This document shows, one piece after another, positions 21,327 to 32,821 of a DNA stretch of 64,000 bases; the first letter of the stretch is position 1, and every line of letters starts with the position of its first letter. The stretch spans positions 3,162,001 through 3,226,000 of the forward strand of contig JAGMUV010000004.1 in assembly GCA_020744425.1 (NCBI GenBank), read 5' to 3'. The notes under the pieces were generated by a model that had not been told where the DNA came from, made no database searches, and worked only from the letters and a program-made list of their open reading frames with translations. Made by a program: the position numbers and the translations under genes. The stretch comes from Dactylonectria macrodidyma. Lineage: Eukaryota > Ascomycota > Sordariomycetes > Hypocreales > Nectriaceae.

Positions 21327-24300
21327 ATGCACCAGAGCATTGCGCCCCGCCTCGGGGTTGCGGCCCTGCTCTTGGCCGGCGCTGGCATGTCAAGCGCCAG
21401 TCCGGCGACTCTTGATCTGTATACTCCCAAGCACGAAGCGGGACGATGTGCCTTCCGCGGCCAGTGCGGCAAACAGAGCTTCTTCGGCAAGGAGCTGCCT
21501 TGCGTCGACAACGAGCTTGCTGAGGACCCGGAAGAGGAGCTTCGAAAGGAGCTCGTTGAGCTCTGCGGCCAGAAATGGAAGACTGGCCCTGTCTGCTGCA
21601 CCTTGGACCAAGTCCTGGCCCTCAAGTCCGAACTCGGCACTCCAAAGACCCTCATCGGATCCTGCCCAGCATGCAAAGAGAACTTTTTCAACATGTTCTG
21701 TACCTTTACCTGCTCTCCCGACCAGTCACTGTTCATCAATGTTACCGATTCCGCGGCCAAAGGCGACAAGCAACTCGTTACCGAGCTTGACCAGCTGATT
21801 TCCAAAGAGTATGGTTCGGGCCTTTACGGCAGCTGCAAGGAAGTGAAGTTTGGAGGAGCAAACAGCAGAGCTATGGATCTGATCGGAGGCGGCGCCAAAA
21901 ACTATACCGAGATGCTCAAATTCCTCGGCGACAAGAAGCCCTTGGTCGGCTCTCCGTTCCAGATCAATTTCCCAACCGAATATAGCGAACCCCAGATGCA
22001 CCCCCTCGACATGAAGCCCAAACAGTGCAACGACGAGGATCCTGACTACCGCTGCGTCTGTGTCGACTGCCCCGAGGTGTGTCCTGAGCTTCCGGATGTC
22101 AAGAGCTCAAAATCATGTCATGTTGGCGTCCTGCCTTGCCTTTCATTTGCCTCCCTCTTTGTTTATGGCATGCTTCTCTTGATTCTGGCGACCTCGGTGT
22201 TCGGGCATGTCGCGTGGAAGAAGTATGCCCAGCGCCGTATTGAGAGGACACGACTACTACACGAGTCTTCGCACAGCGATGATGAAGATGAGGGAGGTCC
22301 GGTTCAGACGGAAGCTATGCGCGACCGTCCTACCAAGCGTTACTGGCTCAATGACAAGTGCGACAAGGCTTTCTATCAGCTCGGTCACGCAGCAGCTCGA
22401 TTCCCTGGACTTTCCATTAGCCTCAGCCTTCTCTTTGTTGCTATTCTGAGCGCCGGATGGGTCCGGTTTGACCTTGAGATGGAGCCTGCGCGGCTCTGGG
22501 TCAGTCCGTCATCTGCGGCAGCCCAAGAAAAGGCCTACTTTGATTCCAACTTCGGGCCGTTCTATCGTGCTGAAAAGATTTTCCTGGTCAACGATACCAA
22601 TCCATCCGGACCTGGACCTGTTCTTAGCTATGAGACCCTTAAATGGTGGATGGATGTCGAGAAGAGCATCGAGCGACTGGAAAGTCCTACCTATGGCAAG
22701 TTCTTGAACGACCTCTGCTTCAAGCCTGCCAATGATGCCTGCGTCGTCCAGTCTGTCAGTGGCTATTGGTATTCCAAAGGAGGTCTGTCTGCCAAGTCCT
22801 GGAAAGAGGAATTGCGTGCATGCGCAAAGAGCCCAGTGGACTGTCGGCCTGCTTTCGGTCAGCCTATTGACCCCGACATGGTTCTAGGCGGCTATGAGGA
22901 TGATGTGGCTGATGCACAAGCCCTTACAGTTACATGGGTTGTCAACAATGCGCAAGAAGGGACTGATGCTCTCGCACGCGCCATTGATTGGGAAAATGCC
23001 CTTCGTGACCTGCTTCTTGATGTCCAGGAGGAGGCTGAGGCCAGAGGTCTGCGCCTGTCGTTCAACACAGAAATCAGTCTGGAGCAGGAGCTTAACAAGT
23101 CGACAAACACGGACGCCAAGATCATCGTCGTCAGCTATGTTGTCATGTTCATCTACGCCTGCATGGCTCTTGGCACCCCTCTCAAACACGTCTTCAGGAA
23201 TCCTGCCGTGTTGCTTGTTGAGTCAAAGGTGACATTGGGACTTGTTGGTATCATCATTGTCCTCATGTCTATTGCTGCATCCATCGGTTTCTTCTCCTGG
23301 GTCGGCCTCAAGGCTACTCTTATTATTGTCGAGGTCATCCCCTTTATTGTTCTCGCTGTCGGCGTTGACAACATCTTCTTGATCGTACACGAGCTGGAGA
23401 GGGTCAATGTTAGCTGCCCCGACCAGATGGTTGAGGAACGTGTTGCTAGGGCTCTTGGCCGCATGGGGCCTTCCATTCTCTTCTCTGCCCTCACGGAAAC
23501 TGTTGCATTCGCTCTCGGTACTGCTGTTGGCATGCCCGCCGTCCGCAACTTCGCAGCGTATGCCGCTGGCGCTGTCTTCGTCAATGCAGTGCTTCAGATG
23601 ACGATGTTCGTTTCATTCCTATCACTCAACCAGATGCGTGTGGAAGATCACCGTTGCGAGCTGTGGCCATGGTGGCAAATCACTAAGGCGAGAGTCCATC
23701 TCAATGGCACAAATGGCTACGCAAATGGTGCAAGCCGGGGATCTGACATGGCCGAAGAGAGCCTGCTGCAGGTCTTTATCAAGAACACATACGCTCCGAG
23801 GCTCCTCGGAAAGAAGGTGAAGCTGGCTGTTGTCGCCATCTTTTTCGGCATGTTCGCGGCTGCGTTAGCTTTACTGCCGGAGATTCAGCTTGGTCTTGAT
23901 CAACGAGTTGCCATCCCCGATGGTTCCTACCTGATTCCTTATTTCAATGACTTGTACGACTACTTGGAGATCGGCCCGCCAGTGTACTTCGTTACGCGTG
24001 GAGCGGACATCTCCCAGCGTGAGCAACAGCAAGCTGTGTGCTCAAGGTTTACTTCTTGCCAACCCCTCTCTCTCACTAACAGCCTGGAGCTCGAGAGGCA
24101 AAGACCAGAGCTTTCGTTCATTTCCTCTCCCACTGCGAGCTGGATCGATGACTTTTTCCTTTGGCTTAACCCGATCTACGAGCAATGCTGTGTGGAGCAT
24201 GGTTCGACGTGCTTTGAAGATCGCAAGCCTGAGTGGAACACTACTCTTTACGGCATGCCAGAGAACAAAGAGTTTGTTGAGTATCTGCATAAGTTCCTTG

Positions 24301-25169
24301 CAAGCCCGACGGATGATCGATGCCCTCTTGGTGGCGAGGCCGCCTATGGTCAAGCCGTCATTCTCGAGGAAGATGGCAAAGGTGTGCGAGCCAGCCATTT
24401 CAGAACTGCCCACACGCCTCTGAGAAGTCAGGAGGACTTCATCAATGCCTACTCTGCAGCCCGTCGTATCGCCTCCGAGATTGGCGAGAGGACCGGCACC
24501 GATGTGTTCCCCTACAGCATCTTTTACATCTTCTTTGACCAGTACCTGAGCATTGTGCCTCTCACAGCCGGCCTCTTATCGGCTGCGGTCGGCATCATCT
24601 TCGTCGTGGCAGCTTTGCTCCTCGGCTCAGTGCTCACCTCGTTGGTGGTCACTCTCACTGTGGTGATGAGCGTCATTGACATCATGGGAGCGATGGCGGT
24701 GTTTGACGTGTCGCTAAACGCGGTTTCTCTCGTCAATCTCATCATCTGCGTCGGCATCTCTGTCGAGTTCTGTGCTCACATCGCTAGAGCGTTCATGTTC
24801 CCCTCCCGCACTGTTATGGAGGCTGGTAGTAACGCCTTCCGTGGCCGTGATGCTCGTGCCTGGACTGCCCTTGTCAATGTTGGCGGATCCGTATTCTCTG
24901 GCATCACAGTCACAAAGCTCTTGGGTGTTTGCGTTCTTGCGTTCACCCGCTCCAAGATCTTTGAGATTTACTACTTCCGTGTTTGGCTGTCTCTTGTCGT
25001 CTTCGCGGCGCTTCATGCCTTGGTCTTCCTGCCAGTGGCTTTGAGCATTGCTGGCGGCAATGGATATGTTGATCCGGAGAGCGAGGGCACAGCAGCACAG
25101 GACTTGACTGATCGACGGTGGCGAGCCATTAGAGTCAACGACAACAGCGATTCGGAAGACGACTACTAA
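21327..25169 (+). CDS. NPC1: Niemann-Pick C1-type sterol transporter (Ncr1)
   Basis: Vacuolar/lysosomal membrane protein that takes sterol from NPC2 and passes it through the membrane. A single uninterrupted frame encodes 1280 residues, close to the family length. An N-terminal signal peptide (residues 1-24) precedes the Cys-rich sterol-binding domain (CAFRGQCG, CCTLDQ, CPACKENFFNMFCTFTCSPDQS), with TM1 near 270. The sterol-sensing domain spans about 598-770 (KIIVVSYVVMFIYACMALG to the helix with VGVDNIF). The Cys-rich lumenal loop (QCCVEHGSTCF) follows, and a second RND-type helix bundle runs from about 1070 to 1250. The C-terminus is acidic (SDSEDDY). Most neighbours have introns; this large gene has none. 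Confidence 0.97.
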   Translation: MHQSIAPRLGVAALLLAGAGMSSASPATLDLYTPKHEAGRCAFRGQCGKQSFFGKELPCVDNELAEDPEEELRKELVELCGQKWKTGPVCCTLDQVLALKSELGTPKTLIGSCPACKENFFNMFCTFTCSPDQSLFINVTDSAAKGDKQLVTELDQLISKEYGSGLYGSCKEVKFGGANSRAMDLIGGGAKNYTEMLKFLGDKKPLVGSPFQINFPTEYSEPQMHPLDMKPKQCNDEDPDYRCVCVDCPEVCPELPDVKSSKSCHVGVLPCLSFASLFVYGMLLLILATSVFGHVAWKKYAQRRIERTRLLHESSHSDDEDEGGPVQTEAMRDRPTKRYWLNDKCDKAFYQLGHAAARFPGLSISLSLLFVAILSAGWVRFDLEMEPARLWVSPSSAAAQEKAYFDSNFGPFYRAEKIFLVNDTNPSGPGPVLSYETLKWWMDVEKSIERLESPTYGKFLNDLCFKPANDACVVQSVSGYWYSKGGLSAKSWKEELRACAKSPVDCRPAFGQPIDPDMVLGGYEDDVADAQALTVTWVVNNAQEGTDALARAIDWENALRDLLLDVQEEAEARGLRLSFNTEISLEQELNKSTNTDAKIIVVSYVVMFIYACMALGTPLKHVFRNPAVLLVESKVTLGLVGIIIVLMSIAASIGFFSWVGLKATLIIVEVIPFIVLAVGVDNIFLIVHELERVNVSCPDQMVEERVARALGRMGPSILFSALTETVAFALGTAVGMPAVRNFAAYAAGAVFVNAVLQMTMFVSFLSLNQMRVEDHRCELWPWWQITKARVHLNGTNGYANGASRGSDMAEESLLQVFIKNTYAPRLLGKKVKLAVVAIFFGMFAAALALLPEIQLGLDQRVAIPDGSYLIPYFNDLYDYLEIGPPVYFVTRGADISQREQQQAVCSRFTSCQPLSLTNSLELERQRPELSFISSPTASWIDDFFLWLNPIYEQCCVEHGSTCFEDRKPEWNTTLYGMPENKEFVEYLHKFLASPTDDRCPLGGEAAYGQAVILEEDGKGVRASHFRTAHTPLRSQEDFINAYSAARRIASEIGERTGTDVFPYSIFYIFFDQYLSIVPLTAGLLSAAVGIIFVVAALLLGSVLTSLVVTLTVVMSVIDIMGAMAVFDVSLNAVSLVNLIICVGISVEFCAHIARAFMFPSRTVMEAGSNAFRGRDARAWTALVNVGGSVFSGITVTKLLGVCVLAFTRSKIFEIYYFRVWLSLVVFAALHALVFLPVALSIAGGNGYVDPESEGTAAQDLTDRRWRAIRVNDNSDSEDDY

Positions 25170-26066
25170 GCCTACTGGGCCTATCTAGCCCTATATCTAG
25201 ACCTCATGGCCTTGAGACTTGAGATTCTCCAGCGCTTACGCTTCCTTGGGTGAAATCTTCATCACTTTTGGAAACCACCACGGCCCTTCTGTTTCCGCTT
25301 GATATGGCCACTGAGGCTAGCAGTAATGCCCTCTGCACTCAAATTGGCCGTCCTGTCATTTGGCTGGTGAGAATGACTGATCCAGCTGATGACAAATTGG
25401 TGACAAACACATCACTTGCAACAGAGGACCGAATGTTTCAGGGAACTTCAAATCGCGCTTCCGACAAGGAGCAGTAGACATCAAAGCCTTGGGAGATCCT
25501 GATGGAGATGTCTTGGATGACTATTCCACGTCGGAGTTCATGACGATGGGATTGGTGTATCTTAACTGAGTTTCAATTCTCAATTTCCTCAATCTTAAAG
25601 CATTTGATGTGGGGAAGGAAAGTATATTGACTATTACGACGACACTAGACGCGTAGCTAGAAGTCAGTGGAGAGGATGGGGATTTTTGAGGTGGAATGCA
25701 AATTTGTTGGATAAGATACGGGCGGTGTTGTACTATTCTTTCCTTTCGTATGGTCTGAGGCATGGCGCTATGGGTTTACAGAAATGACAGTCGTTGTGTA
25801 CATAGACAGCGAATGATGCCATGGCAATAAGTTTGGGGTTCAATAGCGAGCAATAAGAATCCCTCAAAGTTACTAGTAGATGATGATGGATGGTGAAGTT
25901 TGTAATTTAGAAGATATTGTTGGGTGAGGTTGTAATAGATGAGGTTGTTATAGAGGGTAGGACTAAGTCAACGTAATGTCTTTTGCTATAGTCTAACCGG
26001 GACTCTCTTTTTGTATTGTACAGGATACTTGAACAAGTTCATGATGATATCTAATGGTAACATGGC
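25170..26066. other. Convergent 3' intergenic region
   Basis: Between the 3' ends of NPC1 and GPI18. AT-richer than the genes, with no supported coding sequence. Confidence 0.6.
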
Positions 26067-27477
26067 TTATGCCGGCGGCATAAATGAGGCGAAAAGGGCA
26101 CCTTGTATACTCGCATACATGACGATGAAGACAGTGATGGCGTACCCCCATCGCTGCCTCTCCTTGTCCATGAGGCAGGAAGCAACCCACCAATACCACA
26201 CAGGGTAGCCGGAAGATACGCGGCTGATGATTTGGACATGGTAATTTGTGATGGCAAGCACGGCTAGGATGGTCTGGGACGCGGCAAAGGTGCGGACGAG
26301 GATGCGGTACTGCTCGTCTGTGCCGGGGGCTAAGAGCCTCATGCCCCGAGATGGCTCCCGGAGAAGATCGGTGCCGGATTTGATGAGGACGGCAAGCATA
26401 GGGCCGGCGAGGAGGAACAAGGGGATTTGATTTGGGGTCCAGTATTTTAGGAAGCCGACGTTCCTGTTTGATCTGGTCAGTGATGGGTTCGGAGTGAGTA
26501 GATATTGCGACGTACCAGTACTCTTCCTGCACAAACGTGTAGATGCTCGGGATCAGGCGCGAGCACCACGGTCGCAGCTCGGCTCCGGGAGAGTCTACGC
26601 CGCAGTACCTCACCCAGGCGACGGCCTGCGGGATGACAATGCCAGCGGCGACTAATAGACCGCCAATAACGGGAGCCACGAGATGAAGGACCTTGGCGAA
26701 GCTGGGGCCGTCGAAGAAGACCAACAGGCACCGGACGGCCTCGACGGCGAACAGCAAGCCGCTGAACAGACCGTTACTGCGGAAGGTACACGATATACCG
26801 AAGATGGCACCGGCCCCGACAACAGCCGCGTTGCGCGCCAGCGAGCCCCGGCCGGCGCGGAGGCCGAGGGCGAAGAGCAGGTTGCCGACAAACGAGAGGC
26901 ACGAGAAGGGGCTCTCAGCGTACGGCGCCGAGAGGAAGAGGCCCGCGGGCGAGAGGACATGGAGCACGGCGGCTATGTACGCGAGCTTCCTGTCGCTGGA
27001 CACGACGAGGGTGAGCTGGTACAGGGCCAGCACGGCGACGAGGTGCGAGACGTGGGCGATGAAGACGGCGACGAGCGGCTCCCACGGCCGGCCGGCCAAT
27101 TCGACGCCGGCAGCCCCGAGGACGGCGCCGATGCCGCGCACGGCGGTCGGCAGGCCGGCGGCAAAGGCCCACTCCTGCTCGTAGACGTAGCCGCGCCGGG
27201 CGGAGCTGACGAAGTAGATGGCGTCCCACCTGGTGAGGCGATTCGTGATGGCCGAGGTGGATGCGCTGGTGTCGCTGCCGTACAAGACGTCGAGCGTGAG
27301 AGACGTCGACGTGTCGTAGTCTGGAGCCCCCGCGGCGCCGAGCGCGACGGCGAGCAGCAGGGCTTTCCACGCGGCAAAGGCGGCCGTGAGGGAGAGCATC
27401 GGCCGGGTTGAGGGGCTGGAGAGACTCATGATGGAGGCTATGGGGGGTGAGGGTTTGGTGGGAGGATGAGGTGTCAT
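26067..27477 (-). CDS. GPI18: GPI mannosyltransferase 2 (Gpi18/PIG-V)
   Basis: ER membrane enzyme that adds the second mannose to the GPI precursor from dolichol-phosphate-mannose. Two exons (27477-26516 and 26463-26067). The likely product is 436 residues from the Met at 27429, or 452 from the Met at 27477; the frame stays open further upstream to 27645, so the start is uncertain. Motifs: LTRWDAIYFVSSARRGYVYEQEWAFA (lumenal catalytic loop with the WDA acid), SAPYAESPFSCLSF, SCTFRSNG, and W at the splice followed by NVGFLKYWTPNQIPLFLLAGP. Multiple hydrophobic helices run to a short tail (ASFMPPA). The very GC-rich first exon opens long spurious frames on the other strand. Confidence 0.93.
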
Positions 27478-28087
27478 GACAGCGAGATATGGAGGCGGGC
27501 TTGGAGTACCCAAATTAGGGGGTTTCTGCGGTGCTGAGGGAGAACCAGTGGGGGGTCGACTTTTCACAGAAACAGGGACACGGGGATGGATCACGAAAGC
27601 TGTGGGACATGATGAATTGAGGCGACAAAGAAGGGAATATTTCAATTCAATTGAACCAGATCATGATCACCAGCGCAGTCTGTCAACCACTCTCATATGT
27701 CGCTGGCGAGTCAAAGCTGGTGCTAGAGGTGGTCTAGCGGGTTCATCAGTGAGTGGGCTTGAAATACAACACCTCAACACCAACGCCCACCTCCATCTCA
27801 TAGACCACCCCATCCATCGTGTCATAGGTAAATACACTTCCCCGATAAGAGAATACTAAAATTTCATGACCATGCTCAGAATCAAGTTTATATCATCCAG
27901 AAAGTCGATACTCTTTAAAAATGCTTGGCCCACTGGGTTGTTGCCATGATTGGCTGCAGCCTTTGTATGACCTCCTACTGCTACATCGTCTCATGTTCCC
28001 TCTCTCACCTTGCAACTCAGCGACTTGATATCAAAACTCACGACTTGTAACAAGACAAACAACTTGATTCCAAGAGACTCCTGAACA
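27478..28087. promoter_or_regulatory. Divergent spacer, GPI18 and thioesterase-like gene
   Basis: About 600 bp head-to-head spacer. No specific element recognised. Confidence 0.5.
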
Positions 28088-28996
28088 ATGGATGAACAAC
28101 CCGCCTCTCATCCCCGCCTCGGCCAATTCCCTCCCGCCATCGTCATCCCGCCTCTCTCGTCCACGCATAATCTCACTATCGTCTTCCTCCACGGCCGAGG
28201 CTCGAATGCCCGCAAGTTTCACGGTCCTCTTCTCGAGTCTGCCATCTCCAACGCTTCTACAGCACCAAAACTCAGAGAAGCCCTCCCACACGTTCGCTTT
28301 GTCTTCCCTACGGCGCCCCTCGCCCGCGCGGCCAAATATCGCCGGTGCGCCATCCACCAGTGGTACGAGGGCACCGGCGACTGGGAGCCGCAATCGCGCG
28401 GCGAGATGCGGCCCGGAGTGGAACTCGTCCGTGCCGTCCTCCGGGAGGAAGTTGTTCGGCTCGGCGGCGACACCCGGCGCCTCGTCCTCGCGGGTATCAG
28501 CCAGGGCTGCGCAATGGCTCTGACCAGCCTGCTGCTGTGGGAGGGCGACCCGCTCGGCGCCGTCGTCGTCATGTGCGGCTTCGTGCCGCTGGCCGAGAGC
28601 CTGCTGGCCATCTTCGAGGAAGAGGGCCGCTCTGAAGGTGATAGTGACGACCAGGGTGTTGTCTTTGAGCCTGACGATCCCTTTGAGAGATGCGACTCCG
28701 ACGACGTCAGGACACCGCTACAGCAAGCTATCGACGAGCTCCGCGACGAAGCCGAGGTACCAGCGGCATGTCCAACTACCGCGCAGCCTTTCCCCTTCCT
28801 GTCGACGCCCGTATTTATGGGCCACGGCACAGAGGACGAAAAGGTGCAATACCAGCACGGCCAGCAGGCCGCCAAGCTGCTGGAGATGATGGGAATCTCC
28901 GTCGACTTCCGTACGTACCCTGGCCTAGGCCACTGGTACTCGCCCGACATGCTGGGACACATTGTCGAGTTTCTGCACGGCAAACTGGACTCGTGA
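28088..28996 (+). CDS. Acyl-protein thioesterase/carboxylesterase-like hydrolase
   Basis: Alpha/beta hydrolase of the phospholipase/carboxylesterase (APT1-like) family, single exon, 302 residues. The oxyanion strand reads IVFLHGRGSNARKF. The nucleophile elbow GISQG places Ser138; Asp250 (GHGTEDEKV) and His282 (PGLGHWY) complete the triad in the expected order. It is about 70 residues longer than APT1 because of an acidic insert between the lid and Asp (about 178-225, with EEEGRSEGDSDDQ). No signal peptide, so probably cytosolic. The exact ester substrate is unknown. Confidence 0.88.
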   Translation: MDEQPASHPRLGQFPPAIVIPPLSSTHNLTIVFLHGRGSNARKFHGPLLESAISNASTAPKLREALPHVRFVFPTAPLARAAKYRRCAIHQWYEGTGDWEPQSRGEMRPGVELVRAVLREEVVRLGGDTRRLVLAGISQGCAMALTSLLLWEGDPLGAVVVMCGFVPLAESLLAIFEEEGRSEGDSDDQGVVFEPDDPFERCDSDDVRTPLQQAIDELRDEAEVPAACPTTAQPFPFLSTPVFMGHGTEDEKVQYQHGQQAAKLLEMMGISVDFRTYPGLGHWYSPDMLGHIVEFLHGKLDS

Positions 28997-29274
28997 GGGA
29001 TGCAGAGTACACGTATATGTGTTGACGCCGGGAGAGATGCATAGCCAGTGGCTCTGCCTCATGTCAGTCTTGCCCGTTGCGACTCTGGATGTCCTGGCGG
29101 ACCTAATAATATATCGAGTTTATACCCCGAGTCCCGGCCATCTCGCCGAATCCCTGTCGCATGATATAATATCGTTGCAACAGCAGAAACCATATATGGC
29201 AGCCCCCGAGAAGACTCCATGTCTCGCACAATGGATACTATCGTTCCCAACACCGACCAAACCGCTTCCTCGCC

Positions 29275-29810
29275 ATGGCGACGACAACAAATCCCGCCAC
29301 ATACGAGAGCCAGAGCATTTGGAAGTGAGCCTAGGCGCGCTTTCTCCTCGAGTGCCTCCGCTTTACGGCAGCCCACGCGCCGGTCGAAGAGTGGTGGGAC
29401 ACCTGGGGCTACCGGATCCACCTGGACCGGGTGGCACAGCCCGGCGGCCCGGACCCGGGTGGTGGTGCATCACGGCGTCGGCACCAACGGCTAGCAAATG
29501 TCCATGATCCCCGGCGTGCCGCTTCATGAGGCCGGCTTCGACGTCGTCGCCGTCGACACGCCCGGGTACGGTCAGACGCGCGTCGCCCCGGGCAGCGTCT
29601 GCTCGCACGACGACTGGGTCGCCATCGGCAGCGACTTTGTCGACCACGAGCTCGCCAACGACGCCCGCCCCATCGTCTTGTACGGGCTCAGCGCCGGCAG
29701 CATGCTGGCGTATCACATTGCCGGCCACTACCCGCTGGAAGACCCGGGCTTGCAGGAAATGGGCTGATGCCATTATTCAGTTTCTGCATGAGCAAGAGAG
29801 TCAGGCCTGA
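29275..29810 (+). pseudogene. Decayed alpha/beta-hydrolase gene
   Basis: Pieces of one hydrolase lie in order but in different frames. The start is MATTTNPATYESQSIW (29275 on), then a possible intron (gtgagc at 29323). Next come APVEEWWDTWGYRIHLDR in one frame, VVVHHGVGTNG in another, an in-frame TAG at 29492-29494, then QMSMIPGVPLHEAGFDVVAVD and the nucleophile elbow YGLSAGS. The frame ends at 29767 just after the elbow helix; ADAIIQFLHEQ, which looks like a hydrolase C-terminus, follows in a different frame. At least two frameshifts, a nonsense codon and an internal deletion of most of the second half are needed, so this is a relic. The functional thioesterase-like gene upstream is a different family, not its parent. 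Confidence 0.8.
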
Positions 29811-30520
29811 CGGATGGTTGGAGATGGGCGACGAGGCCGATGACTGTAGGGTTATGTTTTGTCGTGACTGCTCTCACAATGCACATGTAGGGATAGTCCA
29901 GATTGTTCTTGTTGGGACACTTTGGTCATTTCATTGATAACCAGCCGTATCATACAGCTAATTTGTCTTGTCTTTTCTAAATTACCTAATGCCGATGCCC
30001 ACAGTTAGGAAGCAAAGGAATCAAATCTGTGGTGGTTGAGAACCTTCATCTCAGAAAGATTTGGTTTAAACGCCTTGTACTCGTGATGTAGCCATTTTTG
30101 CTCTCACCGTGCAACAACTGTACTAAAGGATGGTTATGCGAGGGAAGCACGTTCTGTAAAACCCCAAGCCAACCACCGAACAGTCCTGGATATTTTAGGC
30201 CCTATGTCTCTTCAAGGTAATCCAGAAACTCTTATTCGGTCTCGGAGAACAAGATGGCCCGAACGGTCTTCCCCAAGAAATATTCCTCTTGGCACGTCTC
30301 TTCGTTTGAATGCATAGGTTTCTTGTACCCCGATTTCTGCTCGGTTACGCATGAGGCTCACCCATGCAAGCTGATATGGAAATATCTGAGATCCACTGGG
30401 GAGGAGGGAGGTCCCTGCTGCGTCTGCTCGAATGCCTCTAACGTGGCCTCCAACCTCGGAAGCCGGGCCAGGCGTTCGTAGCATGGCAAGTCAACATTGT
30501 CATGTAACCCGCCTCATCGC
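29811..30520. other. Intergenic region
   Basis: Between the hydrolase relic and the 3' end of RAD10. No gene supported. Confidence 0.5.
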
Positions 30521-31757
30521 TCAACCACTTTCTCGGAGTCTTGCCAAAGCTGCGGCGACGCCACCGCTCAGTCCGTCGCTCTCCTTCGAGGCCTGGCTGG
30601 CCTTCCTCGCAGCGTCCGCCGCGGCAGTCTTCTTCGACTCCTCGATGGCAGCCGCAAGCATCGCCTCTTCATCGTCTTCGTCGTCGTTGTCGTCGTCTAG
30701 AAACTGGAACTGCTTGGGAGCGGACGCGCTGGGCAACGCCACGGCAGACGGCGTAGCTCCGGCCGCAGGCGAATCTCGGAGAGTTGGCTCCGTGGACGGC
30801 ATCTCTCGCAGCGGCACGCGGGATAACGGCCGCGCCTGGTCGAGCTTGGCGTTCCGATCCGTCGGCTTCGGGGCCTTCTTGGCCGCCTTCTGCACGCGAA
30901 ACGGCTCCTCGACGGCCGCCGTCCACCGCTTCACCTTGATGCCGCCCCAGCCGCTCAGCGTGCCCAGCCGCTCGGCGTCTGCGTTGACCGCGTTCTTCAG
31001 GCTGCCAAAGTTGCTCACGAGGGCGACGGCGTCCGACTTGTTGAGGCTCCGCGGCACGGTGACGAACTCGACGAGCCGCTCGCCGTAGTTGGACGGCTGC
31101 TGGCCGCGGATGGCACCGAAGCTGGCCGACTCGTAGCTCTTGTACAGCTCCAGGTAGCGAGCGGCCTCGGCGGCGGACCAGCACAGCACTAGGGTGACGT
31201 TGTTGACGAGCGACGTCTTAGAGAGCTCCTTGAGCGAGGCTTCGTGGTTGGGGATGTCGACCATTGTGAGGAGGACGCGGAGGTTGTATTTGCCCTGGAG
31301 GTTTCGGATGCGGGTGTAGATGTACTCGGGGTGGAGGCGGTGGTACTTGAGACTGTCGGGATCATGCTGTGAGTTGTCAATTGGCAATTTCAATACATTC
31401 GTTTACTAACCTGAGAAACAGAGCACACGTGCTCAACCCGAGAACATAGTCAGCCGGGATATCGCTATACTCCCACGCCATGGAGCGGATGCTCGTCAAG
31501 ACAGGGTTGCCGCGCTGCCGCGGCGACACGAGGATATTCGATGCCGCCTGCTTCTGCGGCAGCGCCTGAGGCTTCGGCTGCACAACTGCCGCTGCTGCAC
31601 CAGTCGCCGCTGGAGGCGCCCTGTCGAGGCGTTGAGGCGTGGGCTGCGCAATCCTCTGCGGTATGGGCTGCTGGGGAGGTCTGCGCACGCTCGGGGTTGG
31701 GTCGGCGGCGGCCATGGCGGCCAGCAGCTCGTCGTCAGCGCCGTAGTCGTCGTCCAT
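30521..31757 (-). CDS. rad10: DNA repair endonuclease subunit Rad10/ERCC1 (Swi10)
   Basis: Non-catalytic partner of the XPF/Rad1 nuclease in nucleotide excision repair and recombination. Two exons (31757-31411 and 31352-30521) give 392 residues. The N-terminus is acidic then Pro/Gln-rich. The Rad10 core begins [18 protein letters not shown], continues [27 protein letters not shown] across the intron, and [13 protein letters not shown] helix-hairpin-helix pair follows ([31 protein letters not shown]), the XPF-binding part. The C-terminal 110 residues are a disordered fungal extension with an acidic run ([14 protein letters not shown]). The splice into SLKYH uses the acceptor at 31353. Confidence 0.95.
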
Positions 31758-32821
31758 GGTGTTTTCCTCCTTGATCTGTTGGAGATGAACTAGCCCTCAC
31801 GGCGGGTTGGAAGCGCTGTGGCGCCGAGGAGCAAGGCTCGGTGGTAATGGATAGTCGACTTCCAGGCGTGTGTCGTTGGTGTTGCTCGTGCGTGAACTTC
31901 TGCCAATGACGCAGCCAGCTAAGACAGTAAGCTCGCTCATTAGCGGGGGGTCTTTCAGTGGTACCCGGACTCGCCCCACCACAGCTCCAAAGCCAAGACC
32001 ATTCGTTCATCGACACTCTCCATCAGGGATTTGATCTGCCCCTTCACTGCTAATCCCCATAACTTCTATAATATGGGCTATTTACAGAGCAACCTAGCCT
32101 GAATCCTTGAATCCTGGGCCGCCAAGAGCAGCAACACGGATCAAGGCAACCACTCGGCAGCTTGGCCCAGGGGTTTACACAGCTAAGCCCCCCACCCCCT
32201 AGACTCTGTGCCGCTTCAGGTACCTGACCTACTGACGCAACGACACACTCCATGACGCTGCGCATCACGCAAGCCTCACGTCACGGCTGGTAAACTCTCC
32301 TGGGGGCACACATCTCGCATTGGTACCCCGTGATGGGACTGTGAGGTAATCCGCGGGTACAGCTGAGATACACCTGTCATGCGCTAGCTTACCTTCCAAG
32401 ATGCGGCCCAGAAACGTGCCAACTCTGTCGATACGACATCATTGGCTAACGCCCAGAACCAGGCGGACAGGGTGTCAAGCTTGTGCCCAGTTTTGTCCAA
32501 CGGGTACCTGTGACGCGGTGGCACTGACTTCTCGACATCTTGATTGTGTCATGGCTAAGCACGCGTTCTGTTGTTGATGAGATTCTCCAACTCGGGATTC
32601 AGGAACAATGTCCATAATCACAATTCATGACTCCAGACTAGCCGTCCTTCTATAGATGATCCACTTCCATAATCTTTCCAATGTTTCCCATATTGGACCA
32701 GTTGCCAAACGCCAAATTCCCTGCCCAATGCATATCCGTATTCCCAGCCTACAGGTCGCCCCGTAATAGTAATTTAAGACCTGTATCACCACCGTCCATG
32801 ATCCTCCTCAAAAGACCCAAT
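31758..32821. other. Intergenic region
   Basis: Promoter side of RAD10 and 3' flank of the Ser/Pro-rich gene. No coding sequence supported. Confidence 0.5.

Noticed and set aside
26683..27411. 242-residue plus-strand frame opposite GPI18
   Set aside because: Composition (Glu/Gly/Arg) is the reverse of a GC-rich exon; GPI18 motifs identify the minus strand.
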